DNA from: Halobacillus_B sp963739045
GTDB lineage: Bacteria; Bacillota; Bacilli; Bacillales; Halobacillaceae
DNA: 64,000 bases
Assembly (NCBI GenBank): GCA_963739045.1
Contig: CAVTYY010000004.1
Coordinates: 310,001 to 374,000, forward strand
Direction: 5' to 3'
The notes below the pieces were generated by a model that saw only the letters and a program-made list of their open reading frames with translations, ran no database searches and was not told the DNA's origin. Within the stretch, counting starts at the first letter, position 1. Every line of letters begins with the position of its first letter. Of this stretch, positions 8,355 to 16,799 are shown piece by piece. Position numbers and translations under genes: made by a program.

Positions 8355-9662
8355 ATGAAAATATCTGTCATAGGAACAGGTTATGTTGGCTTAGTTACAG
8401 GAGTTTGCTTGTCAGAAATCGGTCATGAAGTTACTTGCTTAGACATTGATGAAAAGAAAGTACAGTCCATGAGAGATGGAATTTCACCCATTTATGAGCC
8501 GGGCCTTGATGAAATGATGAAACGAAATATTGATCGTAATCGCTTGTTTTTCACATCCAGTTATGAAGAAGGACTTGCCGATAATGAGTTCGTATTTATT
8601 GCAGTAGGAACGCCGCAATCAAAAAACGGATCAGCAGACTTACAATACTTAAATAACGCGTGTAAGAGTATCGCAGAGTCTATGCGCAGAGATATGATCG
8701 TTATTACGAAAAGTACGGTGCCTGTAGGGACGAATGAACACGTAAAGAGAACGATCACCCAGCATTTACAGGAGGACTACAAAGTCAGTGTAGTTTCCAA
8801 CCCGGAATTTCTAAGAGAAGGTTCAGCGATTCATGACACGTTCCACGGGGATCGAATTGTGATTGGATCAGAGGATGAGGAATCATTAAATCGCGTGAAG
8901 CAGATTTACGCGGACTTTGAACTTCCTATCCTAGCGACCGACCTCCGCAGTGCAGAGATGATTAAATACGCATCTAATGCGTTTCTAGCGACCAAAATCA
9001 GCTTTATTAATGAACTTGGGAACTTGTGTGAACGCTTAGGAGCAAATATTGAGAACGTTTCGAAGGGAATGGGAATGGATCAGCGGATCGGTGAGAAATT
9101 CCTGAATGCTGGTGTCGGCTACGGCGGTTCTTGTTTCCCGAAGGATACCAATGCTTTATTATCGATTGGGAATAGTGTAGACTGCGAAATGGCGATTATT
9201 AAAAGCGTCATTGATACTAATGAAAAGCAGCAAAGAATCATTGTGGATAAAATTAAGGAATTCGTTCCTGACCTGACGAATAAAAAAGTCGGTGTTCTGG
9301 GACTTGCTTTCAAACCGAATACAGATGATATGCGTGACGCACCGTCCATCAAAGTCATCCGCGAACTCGTGGATTCTGGAGCTGAAGTGTATGCGTATGA
9401 TCCTATTGCTGCCGAGAATGCAAGAGTGTACCTACCGGGGGCCACGGTTTATAAAGATTCCATTGATGAGACACTGGAAGATATGGACTTTGCTGTGATC
9501 ATGACGGACTGGAAGGATATTAAAGAATATCCTCTGGAGCAGTTTAATGAGCATTTGAAAAACCCGGTCTTGTTTGACGGGCGAAATTGCTTTAATTTGC
9601 AGGAAATGCAGAAGTACGGGGTCCAGTACCATTCCATTGGAAGACCCTCAGTTGGAATTTAA
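8355..9662 (+). CDS. UDP-glucose 6-dehydrogenase
   Basis: A 435-residue cytoplasmic enzyme that oxidises UDP-glucose to UDP-glucuronate with NAD+. The Rossmann motif VIGTGYVGLVTG opens the protein, NPEFLREGSAIHD lies in the middle, and the catalytic cysteine is C260 in YGGSCFPKDT. The C-terminal domain begins near GVLGLAFKPNTDDMRD. It is TuaD/Ugd-like. Only 14 bases separate it from gtaB, so both act together to supply UDP-glucuronate, implying an acidic polymer such as a teichuronic-acid-like chain. The next gene (sat) begins 36 bases later with no terminator between. Confidence 0.93.
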   Translation: MKISVIGTGYVGLVTGVCLSEIGHEVTCLDIDEKKVQSMRDGISPIYEPGLDEMMKRNIDRNRLFFTSSYEEGLADNEFVFIAVGTPQSKNGSADLQYLNNACKSIAESMRRDMIVITKSTVPVGTNEHVKRTITQHLQEDYKVSVVSNPEFLREGSAIHDTFHGDRIVIGSEDEESLNRVKQIYADFELPILATDLRSAEMIKYASNAFLATKISFINELGNLCERLGANIENVSKGMGMDQRIGEKFLNAGVGYGGSCFPKDTNALLSIGNSVDCEMAIIKSVIDTNEKQQRIIVDKIKEFVPDLTNKKVGVLGLAFKPNTDDMRDAPSIKVIRELVDSGAEVYAYDPIAAENARVYLPGATVYKDSIDETLEDMDFAVIMTDWKDIKEYPLEQFNEHLKNPVLFDGRNCFNLQEMQKYGVQYHSIGRPSVGI

Positions 9663-9698
9663 ATAACAATCATAAATAAATTTTTTGGAGGTATAGAT

Positions 9699-10862
9699 AT
9701 GGTAATGACATTAAAACACGAAGCAATCAAGCCTCACGGCGGAGAATTAATTAATCGTATGGATGAATCATCACAAGCTCGTGAAGAAGCGAAATCCTTG
9801 CAGAGCTTAACGATTTCTAAATGGACGATTTCAGATCTTGAACTAATTGGGATCGGAGGGTTCAGCCCGTTAACTGGCTTTATGAACGAGAAGGACTATA
9901 CAAGCGTTGTGAAAGACATGCGTCTTGCGAATGGAGTCGTTTGGAGTATTCCCATCACTTTACCAGTAAGCGAAGAAGAAGCGAAACGTTTTTCTATAGG
10001 TGAAAAGATTGCCTTAACTGGTGAAGACCAAGTGGTTTACGGAACACTTACAGTCGAAGAGAAATATACGTATGACAAGGATCTGGAAGCGAAGAATGTG
10101 TATGGCACACAAGAAGAGGCTCACCCAGGCGTGAAGAAAGTATACGAAAAAGGCAGCGTTTATTTAGGCGGACCGATTACACTTCTTAACCGTCCAGACC
10201 ACGGAGAATTTAAAGATTTCTATTTAGATCCGGCAGAAACTCGTCAGTTGTTTGCGGATCTAGGCTGGAAAACAATTGTTGGTTTTCAGACGCGTAACCC
10301 TGTTCACAGAGCGCATGAACATATCCAGAAAACGGCTCTTGAAGCTGTAGATGGACTATTGTTAAACCCGCTTGTTGGGGAAACGAAGTCAGACGATATT
10401 CCTGCGGATGTAAGAATGGAAAGTTATCAAGTCATTTTGAAAAACTATTACCCGGAAGACCGTGTTCGCTTAGTTATTTATCCAGCGGCTATGCGCTATG
10501 CTGGTCCTCGTGAAGCGATCCTTCATGCAACTGTACGTAAGAATTATGGCTGTACTCACTTTATTGTCGGCCGCGACCACGCGGGTGTCGGTGATTATTA
10601 CGGCACATATGATGCACAGAAACTGATTGAAGAAGTAGAAGATGAGCTGGGCATTGGCATCTTTAAGTTTGAACATGCTTTCTATTGCAAAGTTTGTGAA
10701 AACATGGCTTCTGCTAAGACATGTCCACACGATAAAGAAAATCATGTACACCTCAGCGGTACGAAAGTAAGAGAATTATTGCGCCAGGGAGAACGTCCTC
10801 CAAAAGAATTCTCTCGCCCGGAAGTGGCTGATGTCCTTATTAAAGGAATGAAACAGAACTAG
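9699..10862 (+). CDS. sat: Sulfate adenylyltransferase (ATP sulfurylase)
   Basis: A 387-residue ATP sulfurylase that converts sulfate and ATP to adenosine 5'-phosphosulfate. The active-site motifs are QTRNPVHRAHE (about residue 197) and GRDHAGVGDYY (about 291), and a zinc-site-like cluster CKVCENMASAKTC lies near the C-terminus. Length matches single-domain bacterial Sat. GGAGGT precedes the ATG. No SAM riboswitch or other leader is present in the short gap after the UDP-glucose dehydrogenase gene, so it is probably read from the polysaccharide transcript. Confidence 0.93.
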   Translation: MVMTLKHEAIKPHGGELINRMDESSQAREEAKSLQSLTISKWTISDLELIGIGGFSPLTGFMNEKDYTSVVKDMRLANGVVWSIPITLPVSEEEAKRFSIGEKIALTGEDQVVYGTLTVEEKYTYDKDLEAKNVYGTQEEAHPGVKKVYEKGSVYLGGPITLLNRPDHGEFKDFYLDPAETRQLFADLGWKTIVGFQTRNPVHRAHEHIQKTALEAVDGLLLNPLVGETKSDDIPADVRMESYQVILKNYYPEDRVRLVIYPAAMRYAGPREAILHATVRKNYGCTHFIVGRDHAGVGDYYGTYDAQKLIEEVEDELGIGIFKFEHAFYCKVCENMASAKTCPHDKENHVHLSGTKVRELLRQGERPPKEFSRPEVADVLIKGMKQN

Positions 10863-10875
10863 AGGTGACCAATAA

Positions 10876-12649
10876 ATGACAGCTCCCATGATCGTCGTGA
10901 TCATAGCTATCGTTTTGATGCTGGTCGGGTTATTCTTTGAAATAGCCCGACCAGATTTAATTGTATTCTTTACACTTTTCTTTTTCTTAATGATGGGTTA
11001 TGTGACACCTGAACAAGCTTTGTCTGGCTTTTCAAATGAAGGTATGCTCACTGTTGCACTATTATTCATCGTAGCCGGAGTTTTTGAAAGAAGCGGTTTA
11101 GTAGAAAGACTCGTGGCAACTTTTTTGGCTAAATCTAAATCGGAGAGAGGGGCATTGGTCCGATTACTCGTTCCAATTGCCGCTTTCTCTGCATTCTTAA
11201 ATAATACTCCGATTGTTGTTACGCTTACGCCAATTATTCGGAAATGGGCGTCAGAGCATAATATTTCCCCTTCGAAATTCTTAATTCCGCTTTCGTACGC
11301 AGCCATTTTAGGAGGGACGATTACGTTAATGGGGACCTCCACGAATTTAGTCGTGCATGGATTGCTGCTCGATACGGATTCACAAGGCTTTTCCTTTTTC
11401 CAATTAGCCTGGGTGGGGATCCCGATTACTATTCTGGGACTGATTTATTTAATCGCCGCGGGTCCGCGGGTGCTGCCTGATAACCAAAGTCTGATTGAAA
11501 AGGTGAAGGAGAATACCAAAGACTATTTGAGTGAAATGGTCGTTACCAAGGATTTCCCTTATCAAAATCAATCGGTGGAAGAAGCGAAACTGCGTAACTT
11601 AAAAGGTCTCTATTTAATAGAGATTATTCGAGGCTCGAGCCGGATCACTCCGGTTACCGGCCAGACGAAAATTCTTGCTGGAGACCGGCTGTTATTTACC
11701 GGCATGCTGTCGACGATCGCTGACTTGCAGAAGAGGAAGGGACTGGAGCTCGATACCGGTACAGACCTTTCCATGAATGATATTCAGCAAAACGGGACTC
11801 AGCTCGTTGAAGCGGTGGTGTCTCACCAGTCCAGTCTGATTGGAAAAACGATTAAACAGAGCCGTTTTCGTGAAAAATATAAATCAGCGGTTATGGCCGT
11901 GCACCGCAATGATGAACGAGTTAAAGGTAAAATTGGCGATATTACACCTAAAGCGGGTGACCTGCTGTTACTTGTAACCGGCGCGGACTTCGATCAGCAG
12001 GTGGATCACAGTGACTTTTATACAACTTCTCCTATTGAAGAACAGAAGTTTTATGAGAGTGAATCGAAGGGCTGGTTTGCACTGATTGTGCTGCTAAGTA
12101 TGATCGCCCTTGTCACCTTTCAGCTGCTGTCCATCTTTAAAGCCATGGTCATTGCTGTCGGTATACTATTTATTGCAAAAGTCATTTCTCCCCATGAAGC
12201 GAGAAACTCCGTTCAGTTTCAAGTGCTATTACTCATTGCAAGTGCGCTTGGGATCGGAAATGTCATTACGGCGACGGGGACAGCTGAATGGATTGGAAGT
12301 CAAATTGTTCATGCTCTCGCCCCCATTGGCGGGCTGGCGATTCTTGCTTCGATTTATATAATGACTAACCTTATTCACTGAGCTGATTACCAATAATGCT
12401 GCTGCCGTCATTATGTTTCCTATTGGATATGAAGTGGCATCAGCGGCAGGAATTGAACCGATCGGCATGGCCGTTCTCGTGGCGATTGCGGCATCGGCAA
12501 GTTTCTTATCCCCTATTGGCTACCAGACCAATTTGATCGTCTACGGCCCTGGAGGCTACCATTTTAAAGATTATGTCCGCACAGGATTACCACTAACTTT
12601 AATTGTTATGGTTACCGCCATATCAGTTGTTTATATGATTTATATGTAG
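10876..12649 (+). pseudogene. SLC13/DASS-family sulfate permease, frameshifted
   Basis: Two reading frames (10876-12381 and the continuation to 12649) together give one permease of about 590 residues with SLC13/CitMHS features: about ten membrane segments, FLNNTPIVVTLTPII and MGTSTNLVVHG in the first half and TNNAAAVIMFP and SPIGYQTNLIV in the second. Two RCK_C/TrkA_C regulatory domains sit between (about residues 205-290 and 300-380). The first frame stops at 12379 because of one extra base near 12376; removing it restores the conserved TELITNNAAA motif. Lying between sat and cysC, it is presumably the sulfate importer. With the frameshift the second motif half is lost, so either the gene is broken or the read is wrong. 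Confidence 0.8.
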
Positions 12650-12660
12650 GAGGTTTACTA

Positions 12661-13257
12661 ATGAAATCCAGTAATATTACATGGCATAATTCAAAAGTAA
12701 CAAAGGAAGATCGTCAAAAACAAAAAGATCACAAAAGCCCAGTCCTATGGTTTACAGGACTGTCGGGTTCAGGGAAATCAACCGTATCCGTAGAGCTGGA
12801 AAAAGCGCTTTATGAATATGGCGCGCACACGTATCGTTTAGATGGAGATAACGTACGTCACGGTTTGAATAATAACTTAGGCTTCAGTCCTGAGGATCGT
12901 ACGGAAAACATCCGCCGCGTTGGAGAAGTGGCTAAGCTGATGAGTGATGCTGGATTAGTTACACTGACCGCGTTTATTTCCCCTTATCGTGAAGATCGTG
13001 ACCACGTTCGTGAGATTATGGACGAAGGCGATTTTATTGAAGTCTATGTAAAATGTTCTCTAGAAGAATGTGAGAAACGTGATCCAAAAGGTCTTTATGA
13101 AAAGGCGCGAGCGGGAGAAATCAAAGGATTCACCGGAATTGATGCGCCATATGAAGAGCCGTACAATCCGGAAATCGTGATTGAAACAGACAAAATGACG
13201 CTGGAAGAATCGGTGGAACATATTATGAACCACCTTAAAGATAACCGGCAGATCTAA
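12661..13257 (+). CDS. cysC: Adenylyl-sulfate kinase (APS kinase)
   Basis: The 198-residue enzyme phosphorylates APS to PAPS. The P-loop FTGLSGSGKST is at about residues 31-41, followed by LDGDNVRHGLN and the conserved FISPYREDRD and GIDAPYEEP motifs. Length and text are full for the family. It follows the permease by 11 bases with a strong TAGGAGGT site, so sat, permease and cysC form one unit. PAPS is used either by PAPS reductase (not seen here) or by sulfotransferases. Confidence 0.94.
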   Translation: MKSSNITWHNSKVTKEDRQKQKDHKSPVLWFTGLSGSGKSTVSVELEKALYEYGAHTYRLDGDNVRHGLNNNLGFSPEDRTENIRRVGEVAKLMSDAGLVTLTAFISPYREDRDHVREIMDEGDFIEVYVKCSLEECEKRDPKGLYEKARAGEIKGFTGIDAPYEEPYNPEIVIETDKMTLEESVEHIMNHLKDNRQI

Positions 13258-13322
13258 ACGATTAGCGCAGTCAGACTTACCTGTGACTGTAATGCCAACG
13301 ATTTAATTTAGCCAATATATTT

Positions 13323-13359
13323 AAAAAAAGCGTTGATTTTCTAATCAATGCTTTTTTTT
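13323..13359 (+). terminator. Terminator after cysC
   Basis: An 8 to 9-bp stem (13330-13338 with 13343-13351, one G-T pair) flanked by A and T runs. It closes the polysaccharide/sulfate unit and leaves cysQ to be expressed by read-through or its own promoter. Confidence 0.8.
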
Positions 13360-13385
13360 ACAAGAGAATAGAGGAGGGGTTGAAG

Positions 13386-14180
13386 ATGTGGAAAGCGATC
13401 CAGGCTGCTTATGAAGCAGGCGGAGAGATTATGAAAATTTACAATACCGACTTTGAGGTTGACTATAAAGCAGATGAATCCCCATTAACGGAAGCCGATC
13501 AAGCATCCCACAACATCATAGTCCGTGCCTTAGGAGAATTGGAACCGGATACACCTATTTTAAGCGAAGAAGGAAATCATCAGTCTTATGAAGAGCGTTC
13601 GCAATGGAGTGAATTTTGGCTGATTGATCCTCTGGACGGGACCAAGGAATTCGTTAAGAAAAACGGGGAATTCACCGTCAACATAGCGAAAATCACGAAC
13701 GGGCATCCGGCCACAGGTATTATTTATGCACCGGTATTGGACACGATGTACTATGGGGACAAAGAGCAGGGAGCTTTCAAAATGACTCAGTTTTCAGAGA
13801 AAGCGGGTCAGCTTGCCAATCTTGAAGAGTTTAGAAATGAGGCGCAAGCTATGCCGATCAGCCAATCTTCATCTCAAGTGAAAGTAGTGGCTAGTCGTTC
13901 TCATATGTCGGAGGAAACGAAGGCGTTTATCCAGGAGATCAAGGACCAGGGGCGTGATGTAGAAACGCTGAGTGCAGGAAGTTCCCTGAAGCTTTGTTTA
14001 GTTGCTGAGGGTTCGGCTCAGTATTATCCGAGATATGCTCCAACGATGGAATGGGATACGGGAGCAGGACAGGCGATTGTGGAAGCGGCTGGGGGTAAAG
14101 TGGAGGTAGCGGATTCCTCTGAACCTTTAGTCTACAATAAAGAGAATTTAAGAAATCCTTGGTTTCTTGCCAGGTTATAA
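13386..14180 (+). CDS. cysQ: 3'(2'),5'-bisphosphate nucleotidase CysQ
   Basis: A 264-residue member of the inositol monophosphatase/CysQ family, which hydrolyses PAP (and PAPS) to AMP (and APS). Metal-binding motifs are ILSEEG (about residue 59), WLIDPLDGTKEFV (about 78-90) and EWDTGAGQAIVEAAGG near the end. I start at the ATG at 13386 because GGAGG lies 8 bases upstream; the TTG at 13380 has no spacing. PAP is the by-product of sulfotransferases and PAPS reductase, so its place beside sat-cysC fits PAPS-dependent sulfation or sulfate reduction. Confidence 0.9.
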   Translation: MWKAIQAAYEAGGEIMKIYNTDFEVDYKADESPLTEADQASHNIIVRALGELEPDTPILSEEGNHQSYEERSQWSEFWLIDPLDGTKEFVKKNGEFTVNIAKITNGHPATGIIYAPVLDTMYYGDKEQGAFKMTQFSEKAGQLANLEEFRNEAQAMPISQSSSQVKVVASRSHMSEETKAFIQEIKDQGRDVETLSAGSSLKLCLVAEGSAQYYPRYAPTMEWDTGAGQAIVEAAGGKVEVADSSEPLVYNKENLRNPWFLARL

Positions 14181-14191
14181 TATGAACAGTA

Positions 14192-14226
14192 AGCATGGCC
14201 TTTTACTTTGAGGCCATGCTTTTTTT
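14192..14226 (+). terminator. Terminator after cysQ
   Basis: A perfect 9-bp GC-rich stem (14192-14200 with 14212-14220), 11-nt loop, then a run of six T. Confidence 0.85.
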
Positions 14227-14560
14227 GTCGTTGGTATTTTTCTTTTGTAATTAATTATTGATCAATTAATTTTTGCCGATTGATGAATAAGACTTCTGTT
14301 TATGTTTCCGTTTATCCCTTGAATGAATAAGAGGTTTCTTTCTTCATCCTTCATAAATGTTTCCATAAACCTTTCATTACTATTTCAACAATGAGACCGT
14401 CTCTATTTTGTTCATCTATCGGGAGCTAAAATGGAATGACGAACGCCTTCTTTTTATTATCAAACACCAATATCGAAATGTAGATCAAACAAATTTTTTG
14501 GTGAAAAAGTGAAACTTTCAGGATATGAGACCGTCTAATAGTATGAGAGGGTGAAGATGT
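14227..14560. other. AT-rich intergenic region with repeated 12-mer
   Basis: No gene seen in these 334 bases. It holds a 12-base direct repeat, atgagaccgtct, at 14391-14402 and 14525-14536, plus two copies of tgaataaga near 14284 and 14324. The second 12-mer ends 25 bases before the start of the next gene and could be a regulator site; this is speculative. Confidence 0.4.
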
Positions 14561-15004
14561 ATGCAGTACTTAACAGCTGTTTTACTGACCCTGGCCGTTC
14601 TTGCTATGATTACTGCATTTATGAATCAGAAAAGAAGGAGCACGTTCCTCTACATTGGCGGAACGCTCATTGTCTTGTCTTTTTTTGCTGCGATCCCTGC
14701 TGTGAGTAGTTTTTTTAATGAGAGAGAAACGCCTGCAGACGCCCCTGTGGAGAATAACCAGCCTCCTGAACAAGTCCCGAAAGTTACTCCCGAAGAAGCC
14801 CAGCATTATGTAGAAAGCCAGATGAAAGGTTTCTCCTGTTCCTATTCTGCTTCTATGGATAAGGAAATAGACGGTGAACCATACTATCGTTTTACGTGCA
14901 GTCAGCCCAATATGGATCCGGTTACGCTCTACATTCACAAGCATTTAAAGAAAATCTATGATCCTCTAAGAGGGAAAAATAAAACAGAAGTAGAACCTGA
15001 ATAA
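14561..15004 (+). CDS. Small two-span membrane protein, unknown function
   Basis: The 147-residue product has two N-terminal membrane segments (about residues 3-20 and 29-50) and an outer domain of about 90 residues. A proline/glutamate linker (about 55-75) precedes a small domain that includes two cysteines (FSCSYS and RFTCSQ), which could form a disulfide outside the cell. I do not recognise the family. It ends 83 bases before the LCP gene and could share its transcript. A ribosome binding site (gagggtg) precedes the ATG. Confidence 0.6.
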   Translation: MQYLTAVLLTLAVLAMITAFMNQKRRSTFLYIGGTLIVLSFFAAIPAVSSFFNERETPADAPVENNQPPEQVPKVTPEEAQHYVESQMKGFSCSYSASMDKEIDGEPYYRFTCSQPNMDPVTLYIHKHLKKIYDPLRGKNKTEVEPE

Positions 15005-15087
15005 TTGATAGAATCAGCGGGAATTTTGAAAAAATATGATATATTAGTTAAAGTGTACGATGAAACTATTATGGTAGAGGTGTGAAA

Positions 15088-16041
15088 ATGGCGAGTAGAA
15101 AAGATAGAAAGAAACAAAAGAAGAAATCAAGAACATGGTTAAAGGTTTTAGTATTAACGATTGTATTTCTTGGCCTTGCAGGTGGAGCCTATGCCTTGTC
15201 TATTTACAATGATGCTAAACAAACCGTGAAGAAGGATATTCATAAATCGGTGAAATCTATTGAAACGAATGTGACGAAAAAGAAAATGAAGGAAAAGAAA
15301 CCTCTAAATATTTTGCTGCTTGGAGTCGATGAACGAACAAATGACGTAGGACGCTCCGATGCGCTGATGGTCATGAGTCTCGATCCCGCGAAAGATAAGA
15401 TGCAGCTCATCAGCATACCACGAGATACCCGAACTAAAATTGTCGGTCATGGAACTACGGACAAGATAAACCATGCGTATGCCTTTGGCGGCACAGACAT
15501 GTCCATCCAGACCGTGGAAAATTTCCTGGATATTGATCTGGATTATTATGTGAAGATCAATATGGAAGGACTGGCAGAAATGGTAGATGCTGTCGGTGGG
15601 ATTACTGTCAACAATGAGATCGACTGGTACGATGAAGGCTACTATAAAAAAGGTTATCATTATAAAAAAGGCGAGCTTACTTTGAATGGGGCACAAGCTA
15701 TGGGGTATGTTCGCATGCGCCATCTTGATCCGAGAGGAGACTTTGGCCGTAATGAACGCCAGCGTAAAGTCATTCAGGCGATCATCGATAAAGGCGCCAG
15801 TGTAGGGTCTGTGAACAAAATTAGTTCCGTACTGGATGTTCTTGGCAACAATGTGAAAACCAATATGGAATTTTCCGATATGAAGAATTTATTTTTAAAT
15901 TACCGGTCAACACGGAAGGATGTAACCTCCTATGAAATGAGTGGTCATTCCAAAACGATAGATGGAATTTATTACCTGATCATTCCTGATGAAGAAGTAA
16001 TGAAGGTTCACAATATGGTGAAAGATATGAATGATAAATAG
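15088..16041 (+). CDS. LytR-CpsA-Psr (LCP) family glycopolymer transferase
   Basis: A 317-residue membrane-anchored LCP protein. A basic N-terminus and one membrane segment (about residues 17-38) precede the extracellular LCP domain. Family motifs present are NILLLGVDER, RSDALMVMSLD, ISIPRDTR, KINHAYAFGG and MRHLDPRGDFGRNERQR; the arginines and aspartates bind the lipid pyrophosphate. LCP enzymes transfer undecaprenyl-linked teichoic acids, capsules or other polymers onto peptidoglycan. I choose the ATG at 15088 over the GTG at 15082 because AGAGG then has 7-base spacing. It may anchor the polymer made by the genes at 1482-9662. Confidence 0.9.
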   Translation: MASRKDRKKQKKKSRTWLKVLVLTIVFLGLAGGAYALSIYNDAKQTVKKDIHKSVKSIETNVTKKKMKEKKPLNILLLGVDERTNDVGRSDALMVMSLDPAKDKMQLISIPRDTRTKIVGHGTTDKINHAYAFGGTDMSIQTVENFLDIDLDYYVKINMEGLAEMVDAVGGITVNNEIDWYDEGYYKKGYHYKKGELTLNGAQAMGYVRMRHLDPRGDFGRNERQRKVIQAIIDKGASVGSVNKISSVLDVLGNNVKTNMEFSDMKNLFLNYRSTRKDVTSYEMSGHSKTIDGIYYLIIPDEEVMKVHNMVKDMNDK

Positions 16042-16055
16042 CAGTGGCTCAGCAG

Positions 16056-16090
16056 CCGTGATGGGAATTCCTGTCACGGTTTTACTATTT
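16056..16090 (+). terminator. Probable terminator after LCP gene
   Basis: A 6-bp arm pair (16056-16061 with 16074-16079) around a GGAATTCC palindrome, followed by ttttactatttt. Stem is shorter than the other terminators here, so confidence is moderate. Confidence 0.55.
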
Positions 16091-16162
16091 TAATAGAATG
16101 TAATTTTACGTTTATTCTTAATCATATCCGGGTAATTGTTAACACTTGTATTTTTATGTCGT

Positions 16163-16190
16163 TTGAAGTATTATATTCTGTAAATATAAT
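16163..16190 (+). promoter_or_regulatory. Sigma-A type promoter
   Basis: TTGAAG at 16163-16168, a 16-base spacer and a perfect TATAAT at 16185-16190. It lies 38 bases upstream of the 38-residue reading frame. Confidence 0.65.
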
Positions 16191-16228
16191 TTTATTAAAA
16201 TACAAATTATATATAAAGGATGAAGTAT

Positions 16229-16345
16229 GTGTGTACAAATGAAGAATTGAAAGAAATACTAGCTTCAATAATTGACCGTGTCGATAACGGATTAGTAGAT
16301 AATATGAACGTGGCTATTGATGAAATTATTCAGCGTTTAGGGTAA
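16229..16345 (+). CDS. 38-residue acidic small protein
   Basis: A short frame from a GTG at 16229 with AAAGGA 8 bases upstream, behind a good sigma-A promoter. The peptide MCTNEELKEILASIIDRV and following residues is predicted to be an amphipathic helix rich in Ile, Leu, Asp and Glu. It could be a small regulatory or protein-binding peptide; no family recognised. The next gene starts 30 bases later, so the two may form a bicistronic unit. Confidence 0.55.
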   Translation: MCTNEELKEILASIIDRVDNGLVDNMNVAIDEIIQRLG

Positions 16346-16375
16346 TCATTACTTTGTAAAGGGTGGATTCTTATC

Positions 16376-16582
16376 ATGATACAACCAGATGATCGAATTG
16401 CAAATCCAGGACAAATTGTAAGCTTTGAGAGAAATGACATGGTTTTCAAGGGAAAAGTCATTCCCAGCCAGTGTCAAAGATCTGTCATTGTGGACTTGAC
16501 GATTATGGAAAATCTTGAGGAGATTGATTTTGAATTCGAAAGAACAGTAGTTGCCCACACAAATTATCGAATTGAAGAATAA
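16376..16582 (+). CDS. DUF2187 family protein (YkvS-like)
   Basis: A 68-residue protein that matches the YkvS/DUF2187 family: IVSFERNDMVFKGKVI is followed by SVIVDLTIM and FERTVVAHTNYRI, as expected. It resembles a small beta-barrel of the KOW/SH3 type. Function is unknown in the family. AAGGGTGG lies about 10 bases before the ATG. Confidence 0.8.
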   Translation: MIQPDDRIANPGQIVSFERNDMVFKGKVIPSQCQRSVIVDLTIMENLEEIDFEFERTVVAHTNYRIEE

Positions 16583-16669
16583 TAATTTCAAAAAAATGCT
16601 ATACATTTCATTCTTTTTCCAGTAGAATAAAGGTACTAATTAACAGATTATTCTGTGTTTTTATTCTAT

Positions 16670-16777
16670 TCCTTATTTAAAGGCAAACTTATCGAAAGGT
16701 AAGGACGCAAAACTACGGGTCTTCAACTCCTTCTTTAGTCTATATTAGTTGAGTTAAGACTGCCGAGCTGCTAAGGA
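16670..16777 (+). promoter_or_regulatory. Cyclic-di-GMP-I (GEMM-I) riboswitch aptamer
   Basis: The conserved GEMM-I pieces occur in order: AGGCAAACTT (16681), a P2 hairpin cttatc-GAAA-ggtaag with the GAAA tetraloop, GGACGCAAA (16703), ACGGGTCTT leading into P3, and the pairing strand AAGACTGCCGAGCTGC (16756). P3 forms from gtctt with aagac and is extended by aact with agtt. P1 can form between TCCTTA (16670-16675) and TAAGGA (16772-16777). The family binds cyclic-di-GMP in P2/P3 junctions. It directly precedes a hairpin that holds the ribosome binding site of the SinI-like gene, so control is probably at translation. Confidence 0.85.
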
Positions 16778-16799
16778 TGAATGATGGAGGGATCATTCA
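16778..16799 (+). promoter_or_regulatory. Ribosome-binding-site hairpin (expression platform)
   Basis: A perfect 8-bp stem (16778-16785 with 16792-16799) presents GGAGGG in its 6-nt loop. The TTG start codon is the next base. The stem abuts the 3' strand of riboswitch P1, so stacking or exchange with P1 could open or close the site. Whether ligand turns translation on or off cannot be read from sequence. Confidence 0.7.

Noticed and set aside
9663..9698. Possible SAM or T-box riboswitch before sat
   Set aside because: Only 36 bases available and no riboswitch motif.
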